A stretch of 47,000 bases of DNA from Symbiodinium natans (lineage: Eukaryota; Sar; Dinophyceae; Suessiales; Symbiodiniaceae), in the NCBI GenBank assembly GCA_905221605.1, contig CAJNDS010001935.1, forward strand, positions 64,001 through 111,000, read 5' to 3'. Made by a program: the position numbers and the translations under genes. This document shows positions 30,154 to 39,342 of this stretch, one piece after another. Position 1 is the first letter of the stretch, and each line of letters begins with the position of its first letter. The notes beneath the pieces were generated by a model. The model saw only the letters and a list, made by a program, of their open reading frames with translations, was not told the origin of the DNA and did no database searches.

Positions 30154-30338
30154 CCCTAAACCCTAAACCCTAAACCCTAAACCAACAGGAAGTTTCAAGG
30201 ACCATTCTTGTCCGAGGTGCTGGTGACAGCCAGCAGGCCACCAGAGGCCTGCGTTGAGGGTTTAGGGTTTAGGGTTTAGGGTGCAGGGTTTAGGGTTTAG
30301 GGTTTAGGGTTTAGGGCTTAGGGTTTAGGGTTTAGGGC
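30153..30338. repeat. Opposed tracts around a 73-base island
   Basis: CCCTAAA at 30153-30183 and TTTAGGG at 30257-30338. The island is open on the minus strand after CAACGCAG (ASGGLLAVTSTSDKNG). Confidence 0.92.
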
Positions 30339-30632
30339 AAACAACGCGCTGGAATCCGGGACCACGGACCCCCTTCCTACCAAAGCGGAGAATGTGCGGA
30401 AACAAAGGTCCTTGAGCAGCTCGGAGCACTGTGCCAAAACTCTCCCCAGATCCTGTCGGATTGCTGGATGGGTTTAGGGTTAATTAGGGTGAGTTCTTCA
30501 GCTCCAGGGTGTGTACTCCACGTTGGGGGCGTGTGGGAGTTAAGGGGCTCTGCCTTGTTTCTCGGCTCAGAGCTATCTCAATCTCAGGCCCGCAGCAGCA
30601 CCTCTTTGTCAGAAGCGGCGGAAAGGCAGACC

Positions 30633-30772
30633 GGTCGCTTGTGCCCGCTTTAGGCTGGTCAGTTGTGCCCGCCTTACGCGGGTCACTTGTGCCCGCGTAC
30701 GTGCCTCAAATCACAGCAGGGCCGCACTTTGGGCCACCTCCCGCCAAAACGCAGACCTGTCACTTGTGCCCA
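30633..30772 (+). repeat. GTCACTTGTGCCC minisatellite
   Basis: Four copies (30633, 30656, 30680 and 30757), about 24 bases apart for the first three. Confidence 0.88.
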
Positions 30773-30859
30773 CCTTTCGGTCTTAAAATATGGCAGGGTC
30801 ACAGGATGAGGTGTTTGTCGGTTGAAAAGTCGCGTCCCTGCCACATCCGGCAGGCTCTC

Positions 30860-31290
30860 TATTGGTCAACAACAGTCGTTTTTTTGCCCCTCGAAACCCG
30901 AACCCTGAACCCAGAAGGAACTGACCCGATGCCTTGTGTGGAAAGCTTCCCTCGGGTCAGATGCCTGTAAACACCCAGCCCCCCCCTTCCCCCTTCCCCC
31001 TCCACCCCCTCCCAAGCACTCCGGCTGACCGTGCAGGGCGCATCGGGCAACAACAGTCGTTTTTTTACCCCTCCAAACCCGAACCCTGGACCCAGAAACA
31101 ACTGACCTGAGGCCTTGCGTGGAAGGCTCCCCTTGGGTCAGATGTCTGTAGACGCCCAGCCCGCCCAAGCCCCCCCTCGCCCCCTTCCCCCTCCACCCCC
31201 TCCCAAGCACTGCGGCTGACCGTGCAGGGCTCCCCCTGCGGCTGACCGTGCAGGGCGCGTTGGTCAACAACAGTCGTTTTTGCCCCTCGA
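30860..31290 (+). repeat. Tandem repeat of about 183-217 bases
   Basis: Units start with CAACAACAGTCGTTTTT at about 30866, 31049 and 31266. They contain a CCCGAACCCTG block and a polypyrimidine run. Confidence 0.88.
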
Positions 31291-31299
31291 ACCCCCCCC

Positions 31300-32130
31300 C
31301 CATCCCCCCTCCCCTCACCCGTTTCCAGGGCGGGTGACTGGGTGTGGTGTGTGGCGTCAAACAAGCTTATTCTTATCCCCCCCCCCTTCCCCCCGTTGCA
31401 GGGCGGGTGACTGGATGCGGTTGTGTTGAGCGCGTCAAACAAGCTTATTCTTGTCCCCCCCCTCCACCCCCCTCCCCCCTCCCTCACCCGTTAGGACTGG
31501 ATGTGGTTGACTGGATGTGGTTGTGTTGCCCCCCCTCCCCCCTCCCCTCACCCGTTTCCAGGGCGGGTGACTGGGTGTGGTGTGTGGCGTCAAACAAGCT
31601 TATTCTTATCCCCCCCCCTTCCCCCCCCCCCCTCCCCCCGTTGCAGGGCGGGTGACTGGATGCGGTTGTGTTGAGCGCGTCAAACAAGCTTTTTCTTGTC
31701 CCCCCCCTCCACCCCCCTCCCCCCTCCCTCACCCGTTAGGACTGGATGTGGTTGACTGGATGTGGTCCCTCCCCTCACCCGTTTCCAGGGCGGGTGACTG
31801 GGTGTGGTGTGTGGCATGAAACAAGGTTATTCTTATCCCCCCCCCCCCCCCCCCTCCCCACCCCCCCCCCCCGCCCTTGCAGGGCGGGTGACTGGATGCG
31901 GTTGTGTTGAGCGCGTCAAACAAGCTTATTCTTGTCCCCCCCCCCTCCCCTCCCCCCCGCCCGTTGCAGGGCGGGTGACTGGATGTTATTCTTGTCCCCC
32001 CCCTCCCCTCCCCCCCCCTCCTCCTCACCCGTTGGGACTGGATGTGGTTGACTGGATGTGGTTGTGTTGACCGCCTCAAACAAGCTTATTCTTATCCCCC
32101 CCCCCTCCCCACCCCCCCACCCCCCCAGAA
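31300..32130 (+). repeat. C-rich satellite, about 230-base higher-order unit
   Basis: GTTTCCAGGGCGGGTGACTG recurs at 31321, 31554 and 31781. GCAGGGCGGGTGACTGGATG recurs between, with CAAACAAGCTTATTCTT spacers and long C runs. Confidence 0.92.
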
Positions 32131-32268
32131 ACGTGGGCACAAGTGACGGGGTACGTGGGCACAAGTGACGGGGTACGTGGGCACAAGTGACGGGGTACGT
32201 GGGCGCAAGTGACCCGAAACCGCGTGGGCACAAGTGACCGCGATCGCGTGGGCACAAGTGACGGGGCT
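32131..32268 (-). repeat. Inverted GTCACTTGTGCCC minisatellite
   Basis: Six copies of GTGGGCACAAGTGAC, mostly 22 bases apart and opposite in orientation to 30633-30772. Confidence 0.93.
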
Positions 32269-32675
32269 GCCGAATTGCCCGCAAGGCAGCAATGCAACTT
32301 GAACAACCAGGTGTGACAAGCAAGTTCAAAAAAACGATGAGGATACGGCGATCTTCGAGCGAATGCTCCTAGCACTGGCAGCTGACGCAGGGTCCTTCTC
32401 ATCGAAAATGTCCTCGGTGCAAGGAGGTGTCCGGCCGCACTGGCCAGACTGAGCCGTAAACAATCTGTATCCCAGGAACTCCCCGGATGGGCCATTATAC
32501 TACATCATACACTCTAACCCCTGAGAAAGGCCCTTTATAACCCTACAAGATTTCAGCTGAGCAGCAAAGATGTACGATGCGACTATGCCTCGGCAGAGCT
32601 TAAGTTTGCTACTATGCGATGGCTTTCTGCTGCCCCGTGCACATGGCACAAACGTCCGCAGAGGGCCCCACACGG

Positions 32676-32686
32676 CGTAATATACC

Positions 32687-32717
<31 letters not shown>

Positions 32718-32786
32718 TATGGATCCTTAATATGACTTAAGGCTTAAGGTATCTTCCTTAATTTCGGGGTCTTGGGCTCTTTGGGT
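32676..32786. mobile_element. Family B with TA microsatellite in one arm
   Basis: The left arm TAATATACCTTAAA runs into A11 and (AT)n. The right arm GGATCCTTAATATGACTTAA ... TTGGGCTCTTTGGG is kept. Confidence 0.75.
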
Positions 32787-33059
32787 CTGCAGCAGCGGCG
32801 CGATCCGGCAGGCCGCCCAGCATCGTGTCGCAGGCCTCCGTGTTGGACTTCTGGCGACGCTGTGACAGCTCAACAACTCCAGTGAACGCCGAAATCCACA
32901 GTAAACCCGCAAGAATTCGCAAGAACATGGTTGAAAAAATCTCCCCCGACCTCCTTCAGCGTTCCCGGCCGCCGGGCATCGGCTTGGACGACGCTGGCAT
33001 TCGGAACCGGGCCCAGGGTCCGCGCCTCGGCGAGTAAGGAGGAATAAAGGTGATGAACA

Positions 33060-33149
33060 CCAGGATGGGCTCTTAGGCCTTATAATCCCCATAGTCTGCC
33101 CTATAAAGGGCCTTTTCAAGGGGTTAGAGGGTATAATTGCCCATCCTGG
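33060..33149. mobile_element. Hairpin family E, complete
   Basis: CCAGGATGGGC and GCCCATCCTGG termini with inner AAAGGGCC-type arms. A half copy is at 32485-32545. Confidence 0.8.
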
Positions 33150-33213
33150 CAGGTTGCGGAGAGATTGTGGACCTCTGGAGACTGTATGGACACAGAGCCT
33201 CAGAGCATCTCAC

Positions 33214-34639
33214 AAAGCCTTTTGCAGCTAGCCAGGGGACAGCTTCCTCTGCCATCGTGCTCGAGGAATCTAGCCCCAAGTAACGCGCGACCTGGGGCTC
33301 GAAGAGAATGTTCGTCGAGGACTTCTCTAAGTATCCGCTGTTATAGAACTTTGTCATTCTGTTTCTGGTATGAGTATGGAGCAGGGCTTCTTTCACGTCC
33401 ATGTCGCCTCTGCCGTCCAAACTTGTCCTGCACACCTTAGAATCCTTAGAAGCCTTCCGTGACTTTTCTCTCCTATGCCTCAAACCAAAGCACAGCCTTC
33501 AAAGCAAGATTGGGGGGGGGGGCTGATCTAGATGATCAGCCCATGGCCTGTCAAGTGCCACGTCCCCTATATGGTCTCAGATCTTCCGAAACCCCTTAAT
33601 TAAGGAATATACCCTAATTTATACGAAGGTTCATTAATATGAATTAGGGTATATTCCTAAGCCCCAAACCCTAAACTCTAAACCCTAAACTCTAAACCCT
33701 AAACCTCAGCAGACCACAGTCCGTTTCACACCCAGCGGCGCCCGAGGGGCGGCTGGTGCAAATGCCCTGCGCCCAGCGACCGGTGCCACATCCCAGCTCC
33801 AAGACGCGGGCCTGGCCGCGTTCAGCAAAATAATGGGTTTAGGGTTTAGGGTTTAGGGTTTAGGGTTTAGGTTTAAAGGCTTTGCCACACCACGTGCAAT
33901 TTTTCTTTCTTGGTGTCGGTCTCATGCTTTCGGTTCGAGGAACTTCGAGGACATGGATTGTTTTGTGCACTCTGAAGAATTCTCTCACGTGCGGGTCATC
34001 CAACCCTAAACCCTAAACCCTATATATCCTAAACAACTCTGCACACTTCCTGCCCGAACAGAGGGCTTGCCTCGCCCTTGTCGAGGCCAGCGAGCCGCGC
34101 AACGGCCTCCCGAGCCTTGGAGCGCTTTAGAAGGTTTAGGGTTTAGGGTTTACGGTTCGGGGTTTAGGGTCACACTTCGACACAGTAGGCCCCCTGGTTT
34201 TTAGCAGGGGACGAGGGAATGAAGGCCCTATTAATTATCCCATTCAAGGGCATATGTAGGCCCCCCATTCCCTCATTCCCTCCTAAGAACCAGCCAGAAA
34301 ACAGCTCTCTCCGACTTCCGGATTCCGAAAGCGGAGACTACAGATTGAAAGTATGCCTTCAAGGCCGCAGCCGGGAGCTTTGAATCCTGGGCTAGGGGGC
34401 CCCAAGACCATGAAGTCCTTGGGGGAGGGGGGAGGGGGTTAGGGTTTAGGATTTAGGGGTTGCTGATGAGAAGCCCAGACTAGGTAGACAGATGACTTCG
34501 TGTCAGCCGTGACAGAACTTACTTGTCTTCACTGGGTTACGAAGCCAAGCAACACATGCGCTTGCCAAGCAGTGATTCCACAACAAATGCAGCTTGGCCA
34601 CACCATCTTCGAAGGGGGCGACAAGGTCGATGAGCCGAC
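33214..34639 (-). CDS. Class I SAM-dependent methyltransferase-like gene, multi-exon, partial
   Basis: Five minus-strand exons read in compatible phase: 34533-34639, 34291-34386, 34038-34124, 33705-33811 and 33214-33337. The fourth begins after CAG and within six residues reads VLELGCGTGRWA, the glycine-rich SAM-binding motif I of class I methyltransferases. The fifth contains YLGLDSSSTMAEEA, which fits the second strand and acidic residue (motif II, G-x-D-x-S). The upstream exons are rich in Ala, Arg, Lys and Glu (for example SKAREAVARLAGLDKGEA). The substrate cannot be told. The intron at 34125-34290 holds hairpin element I and a telomere-like tract, and 33812-34037 has tracts at both ends. 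The intron at 33338-33704 starts with a tract and holds a truncated hairpin. Donor choices are the simplest GT consistent with phase. No start or stop codon was assigned. The motif I frame is the firmest coding call in the window. Confidence 0.62.
33579..33660. mobile_element. Hairpin element family A, truncated by a tract
   Basis: The left arm is complete (AGATCTTCCGAAACCCC), but the right arm stops at GGGTATATTCCTAA, where CCCCAAACCCTAAA begins. Confidence 0.8.
33665..34170. repeat. Four tracts in introns of the methyltransferase-like gene
   Basis: CCCTAAA at 33665-33704 and 34002-34022, TTTAGGG at 33838-33877 and 34133-34170. Further tracts lie at 34437-34460, 34651-34682 and 34987-35010. 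Confidence 0.93.
33705..33811 (-). CDS. Exon with methyltransferase motif I, bounded by telomere-like tracts
   Basis: The acceptor is ...GCGGCCAG after an upstream (CCCTAAA)n tract, and the donor CTGAG|GTTTAG opens directly into a TTTAGGG-like tract. The exon has 35 codons plus two bases and encodes ARVLELGCGTGRWAQ near its start. The plus strand of the same island is also open and ends at ATGG|GTTTAGGG, which shows how misleading open frames alone are here. The motif decides for the minus strand. Confidence 0.72.
34194..34293. mobile_element. Hairpin family I in a methyltransferase-gene intron
   Basis: CTGGTTTTTAGCAGGGGACG and GAGGGAATGAAGG at the left, complementary to CATTCCCTCATTCCCTCC and TAAGAACCAG at the right. 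Confidence 0.8.
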
Positions 34640-34770
34640 CTGTTTCGCATGCGTTTAGGGTTTAGGGTTTTGGGCTTAGGGCCTTCTGTTGCTGAGCAAA
34701 AGCAACTGACTGCAGACCCATCTTCACACGACCTCTGAACCCTTCAGAACAAAACAATTGGAATATCCAT

Positions 34771-34880
34771 GTCTGGCTTTCCAAAACTCCTTAATTAAGG
34801 AACATACTCTCATTCATAACAATGAACCTTCGTTTAAATTAGGGTATATTCCTTAATTAAGGGGTTTTGGAAGATCTGGG
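34771..34880. mobile_element. Hairpin element family A, copy 6
   Basis: Right arm TTAAGGGGTTTTGGAAGATC is intact and the left arm is diverged. It lies upstream of the methyltransferase-like gene. Confidence 0.82.
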
Positions 34881-35093
34881 TCGCTTCGACTGAGGCAAAA
34901 GCCGATTCGGTTGTAGAAGAGATTGGAATCAAACTCCACGTCTCCATCCACCAGAACCTCAGCATGTCATTTTTAGGCGCGTTCAGGGGGTTTAGGGCTC
35001 AGGGTTTAGAGAGGTTCGTCTAAACCTCCTCTGCTAAGTGCTACCGGAACGAACCTTTAAGTGCAATGATTCAAGCTGCATGACTCTCAGACT

Positions 35094-35495
35094 AAACCCA
35101 AAACCCTAAACCCTAAACCCTAAACCCGGTACTCCGAGCAACCTGGAACCCTGAAGTCCAGTACCCGCCGGGGCTCAGCAAGCTTCCGCAGGGTGGAGGC
35201 GTGAGAGGCAGTCTGTGAGCCCCTCCTGAAGCATAATAGGGTTTAGGTTTTAGGGTTTTAGGGTTTAGGGTTTTAGGTGGCAGAGAATGATGCTGCAGAA
35301 TGCGGACTGCCTTGTGGCATGAAAGCAAGTATAGCCCTGGGCGATTGAAATTGGACGCTGAAGCCCTCAGCAACACCCGCAACTGGCTGGCAATGCAACA
35401 TAATTAAGGTCCTCTTGCTGGACGCATTAGATGACCCTAAACCCTTCTGCATCCCTAAACCCTAAACCCAAAAACCCTAAACCTCAAACCCTAAG
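35094..35495. repeat. Tracts of both orientations
   Basis: CCCTAAA at 35094-35127, TTTAGGG/TTTTAGGG at 35240-35278 and CCCTAAA at 35433-35495. A further CCCTAAA tract is at 36053-36084. Confidence 0.92.
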
Positions 35496-36299
35496 CCCCC
35501 CAAGGTTCTTCTTCACAACGTCTTGCTTGAAGCCACGACTCATCCTTGAGTGACCCAACTAGTATGAAAGGCAGTAGTGCCCTGTCAGCCGACTCCATCT
35601 AGCGTAGATGCTGGGGGCAACGGGGCACGAACCACCCTGAATCTTGATCGGTGACAAGTCACCCTCCCAGGGCGTTTAGCAGCGTCTGCAGTGGAGGTGA
35701 TGGTGCGTAACGAATCTCTGACTCCACCTGCAACCCAGAAGCATGCCGCAATTCTTGCCTCTGGGCTTTCTGTGGAATGATGACAATTGTGTACACACCC
35801 TTGTTCTGCTATTTCGTTCATAAGTTCAATGACGCAATAGTTGTAGAATACTTGCATTACTCGAATGGTTCTGCAGCACCTGAACACATCTAACTCTTGA
35901 ACCTACAACTTTGACTCCCTCCCTTCAAGTCCCTGAACGTGCAATAGCCAAGAGTTGTGCTCAGAAGGCTTCTGCTCTAGGCCTTTGTAAAAGTCCCTGA
36001 GGGAACATCAGGGCCATTTGAGGAGTAGATTCAGGGGGACCTTTAGGGGTACAACCCTAAACCCTAAACCCTAAACCCTAAACCTATAGGGGTACTAGAT
36101 GTACGAGTCTTCATCCCTTGAACTCTGCATCCGAATCGCCATGGATCCGCTGCTGTCAGTGGCGCCCGTAACGCGGATGGTGTGCAAGAAAGCGTTGTCC
36201 TCTTCCTCCTGCAATCTGGCTGGTTCTTCTTAGTAAGGAGTGAGGGCATTAGGGGCCCATGTATAACCTTTTAAGGAATTATGTGAGGTAGCTCTTAAG

Positions 36300-36377
36300 A
36301 ACCAGGGGTACCTTATTGGGGTCCTTTTTACAAGGGAATCCTACTATTTGGCGGTCCCCTATTTTCGTAAACCCCCA
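36300..36377 (+). mobile_element. Family H, copy with degraded left arm
   Basis: GGGGTACCTTATTGGGGTCC, TCCTACTATTTGG and CCCCTATTTTCGTAAACCCC are kept. Confidence 0.75.
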
Positions 36378-37328
36378 ATCTTCGGAAACTTGCCAGATGA
36401 TATGAGGGAGCTGGGCCATGAAATCAATCTTTTGGTGGTCCGAGCTCAAGGGCGTAAACCAGAAAAAGTTCCAACAAATCCTTGACGGTAACGGCAAATG
36501 GGCAACGAACTCTGAATAAGAAACCTGTGTGATACTTGGCATGATTGCAAGGTGCAAGCGGCAGAGATGCAGAAATAAAACCTATGTAGCCCTGACACAT
36601 GACATTGTGTGTTTCACACCATGCTCAGCACACTCTGCAGGTTATAACAGGTCAACATGCGACGTGATTCCCAAAACTCAACTCCAGCACAGCCTCAAAC
36701 CCTGAGCCTGAAACCCTTTCTTGAGTCCAGGACTCTCACAGATTGCTGGCGGAGCGGGCGAATGAATGGAAATACTCGCGACCTAAACCCTCTCTCTAAC
36801 ATCCGCCAAGGCACCACACTGCCCAACATCTCGAGGTGGCCAGCAGCCTCAACGAACTCGGCTTTCAGGACCTGTGTGGGAGACATGGTCCGTGGAATCG
36901 CTCAGCCCTCGGAAAAGTAGGGTTTAGGGTTTTGGTGGGGAATTTGTTTCCTCAACGTAAGGGTTGGGCATATGTGACAGAGGTGCAAACAGGAACCCTA
37001 CTTTTGAGAGCTGCCCATGGCTGAGAGACCACAACTCAGTCTCTTCGACTCTGAAGTTTATTTCAAATTGATGCACGTCGACCTCCATGTACAAGGCATG
37101 AAAATTCGTACCTACTAGGCAGTCGGAAACTGCACAGGGCCGAAGACGAAAACCAGGGCTTAAATTCTTAGCGAACCCTCCGTTTCCCCCCTCATACCTC
37201 CCCCTCCCACACACAGACAAGGAAACACTGGAAAACATTTACGTCTCAACGACCGTTGGGCGTGTTGCAATACTAAATCGCGGCAGCCACCCCAGCAGAA
37301 GAACATCAGTGCAAACTCCCATGCTCAC

Positions 37329-37480
37329 CCTGATTTGGCCGGACACGTATGTTGGAGTCGCCGGCCCTTTTGGTGAAACAAGGTCTCTCTGAACTGCGTG
37401 GGGCCCTGAACCCCACAAGACCTGAACTCTTTCAACTGCCTTAAGCTGCGGAGGTGGAGATCCCCAAGCTCTCCGATACC
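37329..37480 (-). CDS. Exon of an unidentified gene
   Basis: The minus-strand block starts after CTACACAAG and ends at TCAGG|GTGAGC. It has 50 codons plus two bases. It begins GIGELGDLHLRSLRQLKEFR and becomes more basic towards its end. It probably belongs with the 37617-37743 exon, although phase through the duplicated block between them was not solved. Confidence 0.45.
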
Positions 37481-37510
37481 CTTGTGTAGGCACCCTAAAC
37501 CCTCGACGCT

Positions 37511-37690
37511 AAACCCTTTTGCAGCAGGTGTCCTCACCACTGGCAAACTGCAAACCTTAAGACCTTAAACCTCTGTGACTCTTGCGCCCCTAAACCCTAA
37601 ACCCTAAACCCTAAACCCTTTTGCTGCAAACTGCAAACCCTATAAGCCTTCAACCTCCGTGACTCTTGTGCCTTCCAGCGGAAGCGGCGC
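37511..37690 (+). repeat. Tandem duplication carrying a telomere-like tract
   Basis: CCCTTTTGC[AT]GC...AACTGCAAACC...CTCYGTGACTCTTG occurs twice about 105 bases apart, each copy led by CCCTAAACCC-like units. Confidence 0.82.
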
Positions 37691-37743
37691 AGCTCCTGGC
37701 CGAAGGCCCCCACGATGCCGGAGATATCGGAGCCGGCCTCCAA
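37617..37743 (-). CDS. Exon with recurrent GCAAAAGG|GTTTAGGG donor
   Basis: This is a minus-strand block of 42 codons plus one base. It follows ...CAAACAGCAGGCCAG downstream of a CCCTGAACCCC tract and stops at CAGCAAAAGG|GTTTAGGG. It reads LEAGSDISGIVGAFGQELRR and then a basic stretch (FRWKAQESRRLKAYR). The amino-acid balance is convincingly protein-like. The function is unknown. The 3' half is repeated next door at about 37511-37587, with the tract between the copies. Confidence 0.58.
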
Positions 37744-38121
37744 CTGGCCTGCTGTTTGGGGTTCAGGGTTTGTTCACACTAAACCCTGAACCCTAAACCC
37801 TAAACCCTAAACCCGAAACCCTAAACCCTGAACCCTAAACCCTAACCCCTGGGGTTTGGGGTTTTTCGGGCTTAAGGACCTCTGGGGTTTCGGGTTGAGG
37901 GGTGTAAGGGTTTAGGGACCTCTGAGGTTTGCTAGTGCTACACGGTGGAGGTCTATCCGATACCCAGCAAAAAATTGGGTGAGTCCCAATTGGGAAGGTG
38001 ATCGTTCTTCTGGGTGTGTAGGTCGAATCAGGTTCTGATGCTCACGCCTTGCAACTACGGGCCAAGCCCCAAACTCCCGAGCCCTTGCGCTCTGAAGACC
38101 CCTACACACACCCGTTCTGCA

Positions 38122-38357
38122 ACCCTAAACCCTAAACCCTAAACCCTAAACCCTAAACCCTAAACCCTAAACCCTAGACCAGCTAGGCAGCAAGCCGAGC
38201 CTGAGACTTCCTGTAGCTGCAGAGGCCAAGGGATGCCATAGCATTCCTCGGTTCTCGATCCTTTTTGTGGGCTGGCTTTGCTAGGGGTTAGGGTTTAGGG
38301 TTTAGGGTTTAGGGTTTAGGGTTTAGGGTTTAGGGTTTAGGGTTTAGGGTTTAGGGT
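38122..38357. repeat. Opposed tracts around island 38173-38280
   Basis: Seven CCCTAAA units end at 38172, and ten TTTAGGG units run 38286-38357. A CCCTAAA tract is at 38598-38619. Confidence 0.95.
38173..38280 (-). CDS. Exon-like island, 36 codons
   Basis: The minus-strand block lies between ...CCCTAACCCCTAG and TCTAGG|GTTTAGGG, so both boundaries touch telomere-like tracts. A phase 0 frame is open throughout. A second frame, KPAHKKDREPRNAMASLG, ends at an internal TAG. Function is unknown and the frame is uncertain. Confidence 0.38.
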
Positions 38358-38619
38358 AGGGACTGGCAGATATGCCAGGGACCTTCTGCCCAACTTCTCC
38401 CGTGTCCCAGCAAGTTCGCTTGTCATTTGGGCTCGCTCGTTCTGAGTGACTCCGTGGCTCTGTCAGCTGCAATGCCGTCCACGATTGCTGCAAGCCTCCT
38501 GCAACGCAAAGTAGCGCTGCACAGCATCGGGGGCTGGTCTGGTATATACAACAGCTCCAGTTGAGTTGGCACAGTCTTGTCATTCATTCTCCCAATCACC
38601 TAAACCCTAAACCCTAAAC

Positions 38620-38703
38620 CCATTCATGTCCTTCTGCGCCAGAGAGGGCGGCCCAAAGGCGCGCTGGAGCGGCTTCGTACTCTCCAGTCACCCGGGAGGT
38701 GAC
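38620..38703 (-). CDS. Exon between a pyrimidine-rich acceptor and a tract donor
   Basis: The minus strand reads 28 codons, VTSRVTGEYEAAPARLWAAL then SGAEGHEW, after GGCCTTTTGCAAG. It ends exactly at GAATGG|GTTTAGGG. A plus-strand alternative (acceptor at 38642, reading RGRPKGALERLRTLQSPG) is also open. The minus choice has the better composition and the tract-abutting donor. Confidence 0.5.
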
Positions 38704-39027
38704 CTTGCAAAAGGCCAACTCTGTCTAAAGCCCTTCTGGGCTTCCTCTCCGAACGCTCAGTGACAGCTCCTCTACATCCTAGACTGCGTTTTGCTTTAAT
38801 CTTTGCAAAGCCATGGGGTGGTGCTCAGAATGGCAATCTTGCCAGCAGCTGCTCCCATAAGGTCGACAGTGCTCGCCGTGCTCGCTGTAATCTCGCCAGC
38901 ATTCAAGCTATGGCGGCAAGAAGTTCTTGCGGCAAGCGCAGCAAATCGCAGTCTGCAGCTACAGCTAACGGCTCGCACAACTACGCCCAACTCAAATCTT
39001 AGCTGCCGAATGCGCTCGAGCTATCGC

Positions 39028-39111
39028 TTGGGATGTTCTCCCCTTATACTAACAGTCCTTATAATGTAATCCTGCTAAGGACTGTAAGCATAGTAAGGGG
39101 GAACATCCCAA
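39028..39111. mobile_element. Hairpin element family C with perfect target duplication
   Basis: The 84-base TTGGGATG ... CATCCCAA is flanked by GCTATCGC at 39020-39027 and 39112-39119. Confidence 0.9.
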
Positions 39112-39276
39112 GCTATCGCCAGCCACCAATGCTCGGGCCACACTGGGCAAAGAAACTCTGAGGACAGACCGAGCCGCGGCGAGTCGTCGCTCGAACGCGT
39201 TGCCAATGAGATATGGCAGCCTGCGCAGGTGAAAGTGTCTGCATTCGAAGGTTGCTGCAAGATGAGTACCAACCTT
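39112..39276 (+). CDS. Open block next to a hairpin element with target duplication
   Basis: The plus strand is open in two frames up to GCGCAG|GTGAAAG at 39231. One frame continues to a TGA at 39276. If element C (39028-39111) and one target copy are ignored, the frame LELSPATNARATLGKETLRT spans the junction. The strand is likely plus, but the frame is uncertain. Confidence 0.35.
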
Positions 39277-39286
39277 CCTCTATGAC

Positions 39287-39342
39287 ATAGGGTCTAGGGT
39301 CTAGGGTCTAGGGTCTAGGGTCTAGGGTTTAGGGTTTAGGGT
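39287..39342 (+). repeat. TCTAGGG variant array
   Basis: Five tandem TCTAGGG units followed by TTTAGGG, showing amplification of one variant. Confidence 0.95.

Larger units (their letters stand above)
37490..37915. repeat. Cluster of tracts
   Basis: C-strand at 37490-37516, 37588-37616 and 37777-37845, and G-strand at 37757-37770 and 37850-37915 (degenerate, TTTGGGG-rich). Confidence 0.92.

Noticed and set aside
32131-32268. CRISPR-like spaced repeats
   Set aside because: Repeats are 15 bases and spacers 7-9 bases, most of them nearly identical. There are no cas genes and the setting is eukaryotic. It is a minisatellite.
30859-32495. Frames of 100-160 codons across the C-rich satellite
   Set aside because: They repeat with the satellite period, encode Gly/Arg or Pro/Ser low complexity and exist on both strands.
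33710-33836. Plus-strand exon (TPSGARGAAGANALRPATGA) between AG and ATGG|GTTTAGGG
   Set aside because: It has perfect-looking borders, but the minus strand of the same block carries methyltransferase motif I. It is a warning against trusting open frames alone.
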